A stretch of DNA of 64,000 nucleotides from the NCBI GenBank assembly GCA_951217055.1, contig OX578284.1:21616187-21680186 (forward strand), given 5' to 3'. A program made the position numbers and the translations under genes. Of the stretch, positions 49,161 through 61,684 are shown piece after piece (the first letter of the stretch is position 1; every line of letters starts with the position of its first letter). Under the pieces are notes generated by a model. The model made no database searches, was not told the DNA's origin, and saw only the letters and a program-made list of their open reading frames with translations. This DNA comes from Gerris lacustris (lineage: Eukaryota; Arthropoda; Insecta; Hemiptera; Gerridae).

Positions 49161-49850
49161 CCAAGCATGTGCTTTCAGCACACTCAGAGGGTCTGTAAGT
49201 AATTTATCAAAACGTACTTGTTCGTTAACCAGCATAATCGGCCCTGCCGTTTCAAGATGGCCGTCACTTAAAAGTTAGTTTTAGCAATAACACTTATTAT
49301 GATGGCGTTATTTGTGTTGAGCAAAAAATAAAACTAATCAAAATTCTATAGCTCAAAGTGTCCTAATATATAATTTTATGGGTTTTTTTAAAGGGGGGAA
49401 CATATTTTGATTAAAAAATTTGGAACTTAAAATTGCCTAAAATACAGTTTTTTGTTCTTAGAAAAAGAATACCTGTGATTTTTATTTTAGACGACGGAAT
49501 GTATTTTATAGAGACAAAAATGTTAAGGACATTTGGCGCAAAGATAAATTGGTACAGAAACTGTACTACTATATTTTTGCTGTATATTTGTACTTTCATT
49601 TAGCTCCCCACATGACACATTTCCGTTAAAAAAAGTTCAACGCTCTAAAATTTAAGCCCTTGTTTATAAGAGATGATTTTTGGGGCTTCTCTATTTTTTA
49701 TGTTTCGGTTATTACACATAATATATCAGCGAAGTTTCAAATGCTTGTGTTGGGTTCTTTCGGAGATACATGTGTGTTAACAATTAATGATAGACAGTCA
49801 AACGCAGGAAATTATCAGGGTCTTCGATTTTACCAACGGACCCTAAAAAT
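49161..49850 (+). repeat. Dispersed repeat family C, copy 2
   Basis: The left end CAAGCATGTGCTTTCAGCAC then AGAGGGTCTGTAAG, and the right end AGGGTCTTCGATTTTACCAA then CGGACCCTAAAAAT, match copy 1 at 2607-3316, as does GACAGTCAAACGCAGGAAAT. The interior is more diverged. Confidence 0.7.
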
Positions 49851-49984
49851 TAAATTAATAAAAATTATAAAAATGTAGTTGAAAATTGGTATTTTTTGTA
49901 GAACTGAAGAAGCTCTGGGAGTGGACGAAATATAGCTTTTTAAAAAGAAGAAATGAGGAAAATAAAGGCTTTTTAACTGTAAAA

Positions 49985-50200
49985 AAAATGTTAACATTAA
50001 AGAGGTCCCTAAACATTTGTATTGTTTTTACCCAAGAAATTCGAAACCGAGATTCCAACAGAATTATCAGTTTTGGGTGTTTTTTAGATCATTTGAGTAG
50101 TTTTTAGCATGATGCTGTCTGTCTGTATGTTTCAAGCATTAAATCCCTCAGTTTTTAAGCTAGAGTGTTGAAAGTTGAACAGAAATCAATCCTGCATGCA
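49985..50200 (+). repeat. Dispersed repeat family D, copy 1
   Basis: Shares TTGTTTTTACCCAAGAAAT, CAACAGAATTATCAGTTTT, GGGTGTTTTTTAGA, TGTCTGTCTGTATG and AAATCCCTCAGTT with the reverse complement of 60255-60450. It lies just after family C copy 2. Confidence 0.65.
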
Positions 50201-50204
50201 GATG

Positions 50205-50989
<785 letters not shown>

Positions 50990-52100
50990 TAGAAAATGAA
51001 CACGAAATGTTTTCTAATAGGTTAATTCATAATTTCATACTTCTCACTGTATTAAAATGCTTATATACACTTTGATTTTAATATTTATTTTAAGTATTAA
51101 ATATATAAAAGTTTAAGAAATATATATTTCTCTATAAATACTAATAAAGAACAATTAGATTTAAGGGTTGCACTAGTCATTAAATAAATTTAAAAAAAAT
51201 CATAAAAATTAAACACAAACCATTTAAATAATTTTTTCTAAACAAATCATAAAATTAAAATATACTTCTCCTTAATTAAGAACTAAGAACAATTAGATTT
51301 AAGGATTGCTCTAGAAAAAAGCTCTTAATTATTCTGCGGTCCTTACCATATTGTTATGTAAACAGTAAAATACTATCGGCTTTCGAGTTAAAAAAAAACC
51401 CTTGATAGTATTTAAAAAAAAACGAACCAATATTTGAAACCAGCCCAATTTATTACTCATGGTGTAATATAGCAATAAGATTAATACTTGTAATATTAAG
51501 AAATGTTAAATCTTTTTTATTTATTCTATTTTATTTAATTATGTTTATTGTTTATTTATGTGTAAAATAATAATATTGAGCCTCTTAATTTCCTTTTCAA
51601 TTTGAATCGAAATAATGTAATGAAAACTTACAATGTTATTTTAAAATTTACAACCTCTAGCTATGTTTGCTACATAGGATTGTTACTTGTATTATTGTCT
51701 AATCTACTTTTCAAGATAGTTTTAGAATGTTCTTCTCTATAATACGTGGATATGTAATTAGAAACATTCTTGTCAATATATTGACAATATTTGATTGTGA
51801 ATCACGAGTGAGGTGAGAATAAGTATATATTACTTTATTACCCGCCTTTCACTAAGAATTAAGATATAATCCCCCCTAAACAACGATCATATCTTTGATG
51901 GATTTATAAAAATATGAAGGAAAACATACATTTATTATTTCCTTATAGGTAAGTAGTAATAATAGAGGCGAAATTTAGAATGAGAGGACTTCTAAATTGA
52001 GTGAAAATAAAAATATACGCGAAATTTTTGAGTTGATCCCTAAAGGGGAGAGAACACATTTCATTATATTACGTACATATTTCCATTTTTTAAATTTGTA
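50990..52100. other. AT-rich stretch with a small duplication
   Basis: AGAACAATTAGATTTAAGG occurs at about 51149 and again at 51286, each followed by a TTGCNCTAG word. No gene. Confidence 0.4.
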
Positions 52101-52104
52101 ACAC

Positions 52105-52165
52105 ATTAGTATTACTAAGACTAATATTCCGGGTTCGATTCCCGGACCGGCGAGTAAATTATTTT
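52105..52165 (+). repeat. tRNA-like T arm (SINE or tRNA relic)
   Basis: CCGGGTTCGATTCCCGG is a perfect T stem and loop (B box). Upstream, ATTAGT...ACTAAT can only form a nine-base loop, and no acceptor or D arm is present. Confidence 0.45.
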
Positions 52166-52169
52166 GTTT

Positions 52170-53995
52170 ATTTTCATCTCTTTTACTCGAAACACTAATT
52201 CTTTAGGATTCATACTGAAAATTATTATCTATAAAAGTTGTAACATTTGAAACAAATGCAAAAAACGTCTTATCTGTTACTCAATGCAAATTTAGTACAT
52301 ATTACGGCCGCTAGGGTGGATCTCGGCGTTATTATACTCACCTACATCAATATGTATAATATTAAATTAATACAATTACAATATCGAACAAAATGTGAGT
52401 TATTATAAACTAGAAATATCTCTTAAACACACCCCTTTAAATACCTGCTAATGTGACCACCCGTAAACGGTAACCAACTGGTCAAGTTAACCACTTTTCT
52501 ATGGTCCCTGTGGAGTATTTTCTTATTTCCTAATTTGGATAAGGTGATATCTTTTGGTTGGTCACTTTATGAAGGTTTTACTTTATTATAAAAAACCAAA
52601 TAACCATATAAATCAATTATGTAATTATAATTATTAAATCATATATGTAATAAGTTACCTGATAGCTAAATTTGAATGAAAGTATATCTCAGAAATCAAA
52701 GATCGTCCAATGAAAACACTCATTTGAACACTTTCGGAATAACATATTTATATCCATGACATTTCATCGTATCTTCTCAAACTATTTATTTAATACCCTT
52801 TCTTAGCCACACGAAAACATTTAAACCGTAATTATAAAATAAATAAACGCAAATAAACCGTGGGTTTGGTTTAAACTAATTTAATAAACAATAAACACAG
52901 TATGTCGAATACGACCTTTTTGAAGAACAGCTGTTGCCACTATTGTATCCTAATATCCAATTATCTAATTAAAGACTTACTTTCTACAAATTCATTTACG
53001 ATGTATTTAAAAAATATTTTAAAGTAAATATTAATTTAGTTTTTAATTTTACTCGCAATTTCTAGCGTTTTTGATGTGTTGTTGTTTTTGAACAAGTTTT
53101 TAAGAGGCTTAATTATTATATTAATAAATTTTAAATTATTATTGTATCTGTTTTATTATTACTATTATTTTTATTAAGATGTTATAGAACATAAAGGAAT
53201 GTTAAGATATTCCCTATTATTCAATGCTGCTTCCTAAATGTCAGGTATTTTTTGTATAACATTATTGTACTTTCTTTTTTATCTTATTTTGTTTTCACGT
53301 AAAATTAATAGGAAAGTTAAACTTATTTATCAAATAAATTATAATATACCCTTTTTTTTAAATATTCTTACTTGTTACAATTAAATTCTTATTTATTTAT
53401 TTCAGATGAATATTTAAAAAAAAAAAAAAAAAAAAAATCAACCATCTTAACAATTTTTGAATGTCTTGCTTGTTTTCAAGTAAAACTCTTCCAATAATAA
53501 AATGACTGTGACCTATAAAAAAAGCCCTTGCTTCAAATTTTGATGCACCTAATGCTTTTTAATATATAAAAAGAACACATTTATAAGCATTAATTGTACT
53601 TATTTGATACTAAAACAACTACGTAAGAGATTTTTAACAAATTGTTAAAAACAAAATTAATGCAATTACCAAAATGAGAAATTTGAATAAAAGTATAACA
53701 ATTGTTTTAAGTCATATTCCTACACTTTGAGAGAAATACAAAAATATTTAATATCATCTAACTGAAATATGCACCTAATGGAGACTTGACATGGAATAAT
53801 AAATGCAACTTTTTCCTTTTTTTGTTTTAAGGGGCTATATTATTTTTTTTGCTGCGGTATAACGACATAAGTGCAAAATGTTGAGGAATTGGAATTAAGG
53901 TCACAAGAGTCTGGAAAACCTGATACCTCAAGTTGAACGTCAGAATTATGTATATAGATTGAGTAATTTGGATCTTTGAAGGGTAGGATGAGAAA
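52170..53995. other. AT-rich intergenic stretch
   Basis: No gene recognised. A small GC patch (ACGGCCGCTAGGGTGGATCT) at 52305 and an A run at 53417-53438 are the only distinct features. Confidence 0.4.
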
Positions 53996-54004
53996 GAGGC
54001 ACTT

Positions 54005-54148
54005 GTTTAGCTTGTTACTCCCCTTATAATGATAGTGATCCTTTGTCCCAAAGTACATTGGGCTAAGCATCCTTTTGTCTTATTAGTTATTTAGACAATG
54101 TCTTTTGTATTCTACAAAAAAAAGGGGAGTAACAATCTAAAGAAGTAC
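54005..54148. mobile_element. MITE family F, copy 3
   Basis: The left terminus TTTAGCTTGTTACTCCCCTT and right terminus AAGGGGAGTAACAATCTAAA then GAAGTAC are inverted complements. The interior CCCAAAGTACATTGGGCTAA matches copy 2 in reverse. Confidence 0.75.
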
Positions 54149-54167
54149 TAAGGGGGGAAAGAAGACT

Positions 54168-54466
54168 AAGGGGGGTGACACACTTCGCCACCTGGGTGGC
54201 GCTACCCGGTCGTCTATGAGAATAGATGGAACCTGTCACACGAGGTGTGACACCGTACGGTCGACCGTCCGACGGTCTAGCTGCCACCTACAGGTGGCGC
54301 CACCCGGTCAACCCATTGTTTTCAATTGAGCCTGTCACACGTCGCCACCCAAGTTACGCCACTCAGCCCCTACTCCTTCAATCAAATATAGGGGAAATCA
54401 AATATCGGGCTGACTGCATCCCTCATATAAGTGGACTACCCGGGTGGTGAAGTGTGTCACTACCCT
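54168..54466. mobile_element. GC-rich 300-bp MITE
   Basis: The ends GTGACACACTTCGCCACCTG and GGTGGTGAAGTGTGTCAC, with flanking G/C bases, are inverted complements of about 30 bp. Inside, GGTGGCGCTACCCGGTC and GGTGGCGCCACCCGGTC are direct relatives, and CACACGAGGTGTGACACC and CGGTCGACCG are local palindromes. The composition is strikingly unlike the AT-rich flanks. It begins 20 bp after MITE F copy 3. The target duplication is unclear. Confidence 0.7.
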
Positions 54467-54469
54467 AAC

Positions 54470-55910
54470 ACTACTTCATACTTTACGAGTATGAAGTATA
54501 AATATCATTATTTTGCATTAATGTAAATTCAGATGTTCATTAATGTAGATGCTTCAGATTAATGATTTCATTGATAAATGATAAATGTGTGGTTGTTCCT
54601 AATTTCCTACAATAACCATTGACTTTGGTCAAAGTATAAAATAAGTAAATAAAATAAAAAATCAGATCTTACCTGGAATTATGTGGCTTTATTCAATATA
54701 TTAAGGTAGAGATATTATTCATAGAACATTTTGCCTAATATTATAGTCTAAATAAATACAATATACATATACCTACCCTACCTGGTGATGAAACATGATT
54801 TTTATCCCCATTTTAAAACATTTAGTTTATTATTCTTCCAACTTTACAGATAACGCTGTAATAAGACAGCGAGAACAGCCCCTTTAGAGAAAACACCATT
54901 ACTTTAGGTTTTATAATAATTTAAACTTTAAAAAAGTATTATATTGAAAGATAATTTTACGATGGTTACTTTTCAACGGATTAGTTTTATAAATTTACAT
55001 TTCACCTTTTTAATAATTGATTTTGTGGATTTTAATAATATTATTTAATAATAATTATGACTTGTTTTGTTTAAAGAATATTTTAAAAATTGTTTAATAA
55101 TTTTAATGTTAAGCTATGATGGGATCGGGGGTAAGATACTGTGATTAATTTTTGTATAAGCTTAAAACAAAAATAAAAGAGAATAAATATATATTAATAA
55201 ATAAAATAATATATATAAAATTAAGTATATGATATGAATTTATTTAAAAAAATCGGTAAATGAACGATAATGATAAATAAACTTAAAAAAAAAAAATCTT
55301 AGTTATCAAATACCAAAAAACTTTAAAAGCAATAAAATATGTTGTTTATATTTATTTTTTACATTTTAAAAAATTGTTAAAACCGTTCCACAGAGTTTAT
55401 ATATAACATGAAAATAATTATAAATATTGTTAGGAAAGTTCTGGAAACATAAAAAAATACATATATTTAAACAATGTTTTAACATTAAAGTTAGAAGTGT
55501 ATTTTTAGTTTGTTTTTAATATGTTGGTTTGAAAAAAATCACTTTTGTTATTGTTGTAAATTAGTTGTACTTGATTGTTAATTTGTTAGGTTATAAATAA
55601 AGGCTAATAATCAATTAAGTTGTCTTTTTTTATTTATTTTATTTATTTTTTTTTTTTGTTAACCTTATTTTAAATTATCAAATTATTTTGAAGATTTAGT
55701 GTCGAATAGAGTTATATCGGAGAAAGACTAAATGTATATTACCGATAGATTTAAAACCTTTACCTTGGTAATTCTGCACACAAGGGTGCTACCATGAAGG
55801 GTTGGTTCCTCCTAGCAAGGTGTCTACTAGCTATGGATAGATAAAGTGTAGAAAAGGGAGCCAGCGCAGCCAGGGTGATAAAGTAACTTATCCAGTCTGC
55901 TCGAACATCT
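54470..55910. other. AT-rich stretch, no gene
   Basis: Nothing recognised up to 55750. From 55760 sequence less rich in A/T leads into the 60-bp array. Confidence 0.4.
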
Positions 55911-55914
55911 AAGA

Positions 55915-56335
55915 ACCAAGGGCCAAACAAGATCGGTCGACCCCATGCCTTGGAGCTCTGATTTACATCTATGAAATGGGGGTGGAACAAGGTCAAGGGC
56001 TCGATCGTTTGGGTGCTTTGATTTACGTCTATGAATGAGGGCGGAACCAGGTCATGGGCTCGATTGTATGGGTGCTCTAATTTAAATGTGTGAAATGAGG
56101 GCGGAACAAGGTCATGGGCTCGATCGCTTTGTCCTCCGATTTACATCTATGAAATGTGGGCGGAACAAGGTCATGGGCTCGATCATTTGGGAGCTCTGAT
56201 TAACATCCATGAAATAAGGGAGGGACAAGGTCATGGGCTCGATTATTTGGGTGCACTGATTTACATCTATGAAATGAGGGCGGAACAAGGTCATGGGCTT
56301 GATCGTTTGGGGCTCTGATTTACACCTACTTGCTT
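55915..56335 (-). repeat. 60-bp minisatellite, about 7 units
   Basis: GGTCATGGGCTCGAT starts at exact 60-bp steps (56051, 56111, 56171, 56231, 56291), each followed by GTTTGGGTGCTCTGATTTAC and ATCTATGAAATGAGGGCGG. Since 60 is a multiple of three, the - strand stays open over several units and reads repeats of MTLFRPHFIDVNQ-like 20-mers. Frameshifts between units break it, so I do not call a gene. Confidence 0.9.
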
Positions 56336-56339
56336 TAGT

Positions 56340-56970
56340 ACATTTTACAGTGAAGGCTGGAACCCTACAACGAGGGTATTAAAACGTAACAATTAAGGGT
56401 CTGATTGCTAGGTTTGAACATGGAGTTTGTCTTCCCAGAGAGAACTAATACAATACAAAAGTTGGAATCTCCCTACTTTAATTTTATCCTGAGCAAAGAT
56501 GTCATCAACATAAATCCATGTTATGGAATCAAATTCACCCAGAATCAATTTGGTTGAGAAACACCCTCACTTGAAATCAATGTCATTAACAATAACATAT
56601 TAGTTTCAAATGCCAGAGAAGTGAAACATATTTTAACCTCTAGACTACATTAAAGGGATGTGTAAATGAGTCTGCCACACAATGACTAATTTTGATAATC
56701 ATATAGTTAAATAGATATAAAATCAAGAGCAACAAATTAAAAATAGTCTGTCAATTAAAGAGGGTCATAACTTCCTCCTGCCTTTAGCACATACTTTAAT
56801 TCTGTTTCTTCTTTTAAGACCTGTTCTCGAATTTATTTAATTCCTCCTCTTTTTTTTAAAAAAAAAAAAAAAATACCTCCCAATTGTATTTTAATTTTTT
56901 TTTTTTTTTACATGAATGAAAGTATCAATTAAGCTGCAATCATATTGTACAAAAGTTTTATACTTATATG
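56340..56970. other. Stretch without a recognised gene
   Basis: Mixed-composition sequence followed by A and T runs near 56855-56910. Nothing recognised. Confidence 0.4.
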
Positions 56971-56973
56971 GAA

Positions 56974-57237
56974 TGTCATAAACAGCTTGGGTTTTCGGTG
57001 AAATCCGCGTCACGAAGGGGTTGAAATCCGACGTTTCGCTTTCACAACTGGAAGCATCTTCAGGGGTGTGGTGCATGGTGGTGTTGACTCGAAGCAAACA
57101 CAGGATATACTATGTTTGCTTCGAGTCAACACCACGATGCACCACACCCTTGAAGATGCTTCCAGTAGTGGAAGCGAAACGTTGGATTTAAACCCCTTCG
57201 TGATGTGGATTTCACCGGAAACCCAAGCTGTTATGAC
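56974..57237. mobile_element. 264-bp near-perfect hairpin element
   Basis: Left arm 56974-57100 and right arm 57113-57237 are inverted copies with about 10% mismatch and a 12-base loop. Matching pairs include CAGCTTGGGTTT, TCACGAAGGGGTT, GAAGCATCTTCA and TGTTGACTCGAAGCAAACA. Each arm, read outward, contains TGAAGATGCTTCC, a short loop, GGAAGC or GAAAGC, then GAAACG, a motif often seen in metazoan repeats. Short frames across the arms are by-products. Confidence 0.75.
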
Positions 57238-57320
57238 AAATCTACCCGCGGAAGCCTACGGACCAAGTTATATGGGATGACCTATGGGCTACTTTCGACA
57301 AACCTTTTACAATCAGATTA

Positions 57321-58893
57321 CTTGTTTTTTTTGGATCATACAGGTGAGTAATTTGTAACGTTTGTAAAATCATAATCATTAAATATAAATTATATAATTA
57401 AATAATACGAATAATGATAATAATTATAATAATAACACTAATAATAATGATAATTAATAATGATAGTAATAATAAGAAGTATATAATAATAACAACATTA
57501 ATAATAATAGTAATAATTATAATAATAAAAAAATAGTTAATGAGTACTCTAAATTAATTTTATAAATGATATAATAACGAGTTTTATAAATAATTAATAT
57601 AATAGAATGCATGCATAATAAACGAAATAAATAAACACAATACCTCTTACCTTTTACCTTTCCTGTGAGTGTTTTTGTTATTCTTAGAATATAGGTTTAT
57701 TATTTGTATAAGAACATTTTGTATGTAAACAAGAGATTAATTCTTGAGGATTATCTGTGAGAGATAAGAGAGACTCGGGAGGGAGACGATTGGGATTGCG
57801 GGAGTGACAACGATGAGTCAGTGGAGGCCTAGCCAGCTAGCAAGCCAGGAGTCTGTCTGGATACGGAAGCTACGTCGCGCTTAGCGGATTAACGACGAGC
57901 CTACGTATTCTGGTAGCGCCGGCTCTCCGACTCAACGGCACTGCTCCGACCCTACAGTTCTGCAAGGCTGCTCTCGTTCACCCACGTTTGCAGACCAGCT
58001 AAGTTTTAGTATTGCATAATTTATTATTTAAAGATTTAGCATTTCCTCTGCGCCCGTTTGAGGATTGATGGTGCGAAGGCACTTCTCATGGTGAATTCTA
58101 TTAAGTGCGGGGAATTTAAATTGAAGACTTCTGGGATTAGGAGAAGATTTATACTTCTAGTCGTCGGGAAATTTGAACTACGATATTCCGAGTCTCTCTT
58201 TTAGTTTAGAATGAACTATTGAATTTTCTTTATTTTATTTAGAACTTTATTATATTATTATTTAGATTTGGGTTCATAAGAACCGTTGGGTGAATTTATT
58301 ATTTTAAAACCCTCATTTGGAGTTTAGTTTTTTTACTGTCGGGCAATACCTTTTTTTTTTATGTGAGTCTTGTATTTTTTTTTTAATCTGATTCTTACTT
58401 ATGCTTTAAATTGTTTATAGGAAACTTTTGTGTTGATTTTACTTACTTTTATTCACGTTGAATAATTGCAAGATTAATAGCGTAAATTATAAATATTTAC
58501 AGTTCTTATGTATAAACTGCTTCATTATTTTATTTTATTTTTTTTTGTTCACGCTCACTGACCAACTCCTTTATTCCTTTTTCAACCCACTCCCAACTGA
58601 ACCTAGTCGGCAACCCCTTTTTTAGGTAACAAATTAATTAAAAAAAGGTTATACTTACCCCTAACGTATCATCAGACCTTAAGTCCTTTATCTACATCTC
58701 ACAGTGAAAGGCAGATGATCTGAGGATCATTTTTAATTATTTATATTTATTACACTTAAAATTGTTAAAAATATATAAAAATTTTAACAAAAGCAAGGAT
58801 TTTAGGTCTGATGATGCCCATAAGGAGTGAAATATAACCTTTCTTAATTAACCAATTGTTAATTTTACTCACCTATATGATCCAAAAAACAAG
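57321..58893. mobile_element. MITE with about 80-bp arms, split by an LTR
   Basis: The left arm starts TTGGATCATACAGGTGAGTA (57331) and resumes after the LTR at 58632 with AAGGTTATACTTACCC and ATCATCAGACCTTA. The right arm (about 58803-58893) is its inverted complement (TAGGTCTGATGATGCCC, GAAATATAACCTTT, TTACTCACCTATATGATCC). Without the LTR the MITE would be about 290 bp. A lone arm of the same family is at 39419-39510. Confidence 0.75.
57354..58631 (+). mobile_element. Solo LTR, 1,278 bp
   Basis: Starts TGTAACGTTTG and ends TTTTTTAGGTAACA (TG...CA), flanked on both sides by AATT (57350-57353 and 58632-58635), a 4-bp target duplication as in Ty3/gypsy-type elements. Its last 77 bases equal 62204-62280, which directly precede a primer-binding site, proving LTR identity. 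A TAA-rich stretch (57405-57540) and a GC-rich stretch (57760-58010) lie inside. No internal region is present: it was lost by LTR-LTR recombination. Confidence 0.85.
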
Positions 58894-58974
58894 AAATCCA
58901 AAATTGTCAAAGGTAAAAAGAAAAAGAAACAAAAGAAGATGTAAGAATTATTCTTCAACCTTTTGAGTTGTTTT

Positions 58975-59280
58975 AAAAAGATAAAGGGGTTAATAAAAAA
59001 AGTGTCCATGCAGAAGAAAAACCAATGAGTGCGGAAGGTTGAAATTAATATGGTCTAACTAAAGAAGGGGCTAATTATGACCTACCAATTTTTTTTTTTT
59101 TACCAAACATAGTGGATCACAAAAATGTTGAACAACAGACTTACAGACAGTCACAAGACCAAAAATGTTCCCTGATGTCTTAAACGGGTTGTTCTCTAGG
59201 AATTTTTCAATTCAGGTACATAAAAAGATTATATCTTTAGAACAATCACAATGCTACTTTTGGTAAGCTCAGAAATAAAT
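58975..59280 (+). repeat. Dispersed repeat family A/B, copy 4, degenerate
   Basis: GGAAGGTTGAAATTAATATGG, GGGCTAATTATGACCTACCA (B part) is followed by AGACCAAAAATGTTCCCTGA, TGTCTTAAACGGGTT, GGAATTTTTCAA and GGTAAGCTCAGAA (A part). It joins the B and A blocks in one orientation, which shows they belong to one element. Confidence 0.65.
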
Positions 59281-59284
59281 ACAC

Positions 59285-60250
59285 TTAAAAAAATCTTACA
59301 TAAAAGTTTTTAAGATGATTGAAGGGTGAATTTCTCCGTCTCTCCACAGGGCTCCAAAATATTCTGGATACTTACCCTTGAATGAGGTTTCAAGTACCCA
59401 AGCAGATTGTGTCTAAATTACTTAGTACCTGAAAAATTCTCAACAAGGAAAATAAGAATTATTTTATTATTATTGTAGGATAAAGGAAAAAAAATATAAC
59501 AATTATTGTATAATATATTATTTTATAAACAGTGAAAAGAAAGAAAAAAAGTAATAAAAAATAAATTAAGTACAATAAAATGAGAAGTGTGTCATGTGTG
59601 TTATAAATATTTTTTGTAAAAAAAAGTTATAATTATAATGGAATCTAGCCTAAAAAATAATTTACATCTTCAATTAGGCTTAAAAGTTAATTTGGTGTAT
59701 TTTCAATAGTATATAAAAAAAATTATATTTAAGTACAAAAAATTAGGACATTTTAAAAAATGAGGTTCAGATTTGATTAAAAATTAATTTAAAAAAAAGG
59801 AAATGTCCAAAAGAACAAACAAGATTTTTAATTAAATCATAGTTAAAGAAGTGTCATACCTTTACCCAAAACCTTAAAATTAAAATTTAGACAGAGTTTT
59901 TTTTATTGCAGTAATATTATTACATTTAATTGAAGTTATAAGAGTGGCTATTGATAAAAATTATGAAATGACATTAATTACTAAGTTAATAACAATTTAT
60001 TTTAAATAACTATGAATATAAAAAATATGTAGAAAAGAAAAAAAATTGTACTTGGAAGCAAATATTTGAAGGGTTTGCAACACTTTAAAATTTTGACAAT
60101 TCTCAATTTAAATCGTCAATGGCGGAAGGCTCAAATGAGAAAAAAAAATAGTTATGGATCATAATAGTAACTCTGCTATGAAATTTTTGCTCATTCAGCC
60201 AACTGAGTTAATCCCGACACAAATTTATGATTTTCTGAGCAGTCAACTAC
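59285..60250. other. AT-rich stretch, no gene
   Basis: Nothing recognised. Confidence 0.4.
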
Positions 60251-60254
60251 ATGT

Positions 60255-60450
60255 AAGAACTAATTTTTGTACAAAGTTTCAACTCTTTAGCTTTTTTTCT
60301 AACCGAGGGACTTATGCATGACACAGACAGACATGCAGCTAAAAAAAAAACACCTAAATTGTCTTGAAAAAAACACCTAAAACAGATAATTCCGTTGAAA
60401 TATCGGTTTCTGGATATTTTGGGTGAAAACAATACTTTTCCTTTAAGGTA
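60255..60450 (-). repeat. Dispersed repeat family D, copy 2
   Basis: Reverse-strand match to 49985-50200: CGAGGGACTTATGCATGACA, CAGACAGACATGCAG, AAAAACACCTAAA, ACAGATAATTCCGTTGAAAT and GGGTGAAAACAATAC. Confidence 0.65.
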
Positions 60451-60763
60451 AAGAAAATTGAAAATTAAATTTACTTATAAATAAATATTTAAATTATATA
60501 AAAATAAATAATTCCATAAGACGAGAATAAAAAAGAAAGTTGTATATGATTTGAATTACTAGAATAAAAAGGTGAAGACAGACAATTTTAGTCTTAAAAT
60601 GTTAATTCTAAAATCTATTGCGTTTAATATTCAAATTATAGAACCATTGTGGAACTATAATTGTCCCACTTTTATCCAAGTCAATCTATGTTTACGCATG
60701 AAGTGTTGAAATCTAAAATGTTTACACATAAAGTGAAAAATGGGGTGGAATGTATTGTTATAA

Positions 60764-61684
60764 AAACATAGAGGCCAAATTTCAAAAATCAATATAAATA
60801 GGGGAACTAGGCAAGGTGACATCCTTTCGGCCAAAATATTCACTGCAGTGCTAGACAGGGCGTGTAGAAACCTACAGTGGAACCGCTACGGACTTAATAT
60901 TAATGGCTCTAAATTAAATATTCTTAAATTTGCAGATGACATTGTCCTACTAGGAAGTAACATAGAGGAAATTGAAATCATGCTCGAAGAATTAATAGAA
61001 ACGGTCAGCAACGTGGGCCTGAGCATAAACCCGAAGAAAACAAAAACTATGTTTGTAAATGCGGAACCACAAGTGATAAAAATTAATAATACAGACATCG
61101 ACACAGTAGAAGAGTATATTTACTTGGGACAGTCCATCCATAATAATTGTAACGAGGAAAACGAAGTGAGGCGCAGAATCGCTTTAGGCTGGAGCTCGTA
61201 TAATAAGTTAAGAACTTTATTCAAATCAAAAGTGCCAATTGAGTTAAAAACCAAGCTGTGGCAAAAATGCGTGTTACCAGTTCTCATATACGGAGTAGAA
61301 ACGTGGTCCTTACCCAAAAGTATAATTAATAAAATGAGAATCACACAAAGACGAATGGAACGCAGCATGATGGGGATTACCTGGAAGGATAAGAAAAGCA
61401 ATGAGTGGCTAAGAAAAGAAACGGGATTAGTGGACATAGGTAAAGCGATGTTAGAAAGAAAATGGAAATGGGCAGGGCACATCGCCAGAGTTAAGGACGA
61501 GAGGTGGACATACAGAATGCTCCAGTGGTATCCTAGAGATAGAAAGAGAAGAAGAGGACGACCCAAGATCAGGTGGGATGAAGAAATGAGGAGAAGCTGT
61601 GGTGGAGAGACCTGGCCAAGGGTAGCTCTAGACAGAAAGGAATGGGACCGCATGAAAGATGTCTACGTGAATGTCTGGTTATAA
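60764..61684 (+). pseudogene. RTE-like reverse transcriptase, C-terminal part of ORF2
   Basis: Open for 306 codons from an upstream in-frame stop to TAA at 61682. RT landmarks are RGTRQGDILS (from 60800; motif with the conserved Q-G-D), KFADDIVLL with the catalytic Asp pair (60935-60940), GLSINPKKTK, and YIYLGQSIH. The C-terminal region has VLIYGVETW, KWAGHIARVKDERWTYRML and PRDRKRRRGRPKIRW, the arrangement known from RTE-clade elements. The N-terminal endonuclease and first RT motifs are missing, so the copy is dead, but there is no internal stop or frameshift, so it inserted recently. The start at 60848 (GTG) is not biological. Confidence 0.85.

Noticed and set aside
61120..61653. 177-codon frame on the - strand
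   Set aside because: Antisense shadow of the RTE-like reverse-transcriptase frame, which has clear motifs on the + strand.
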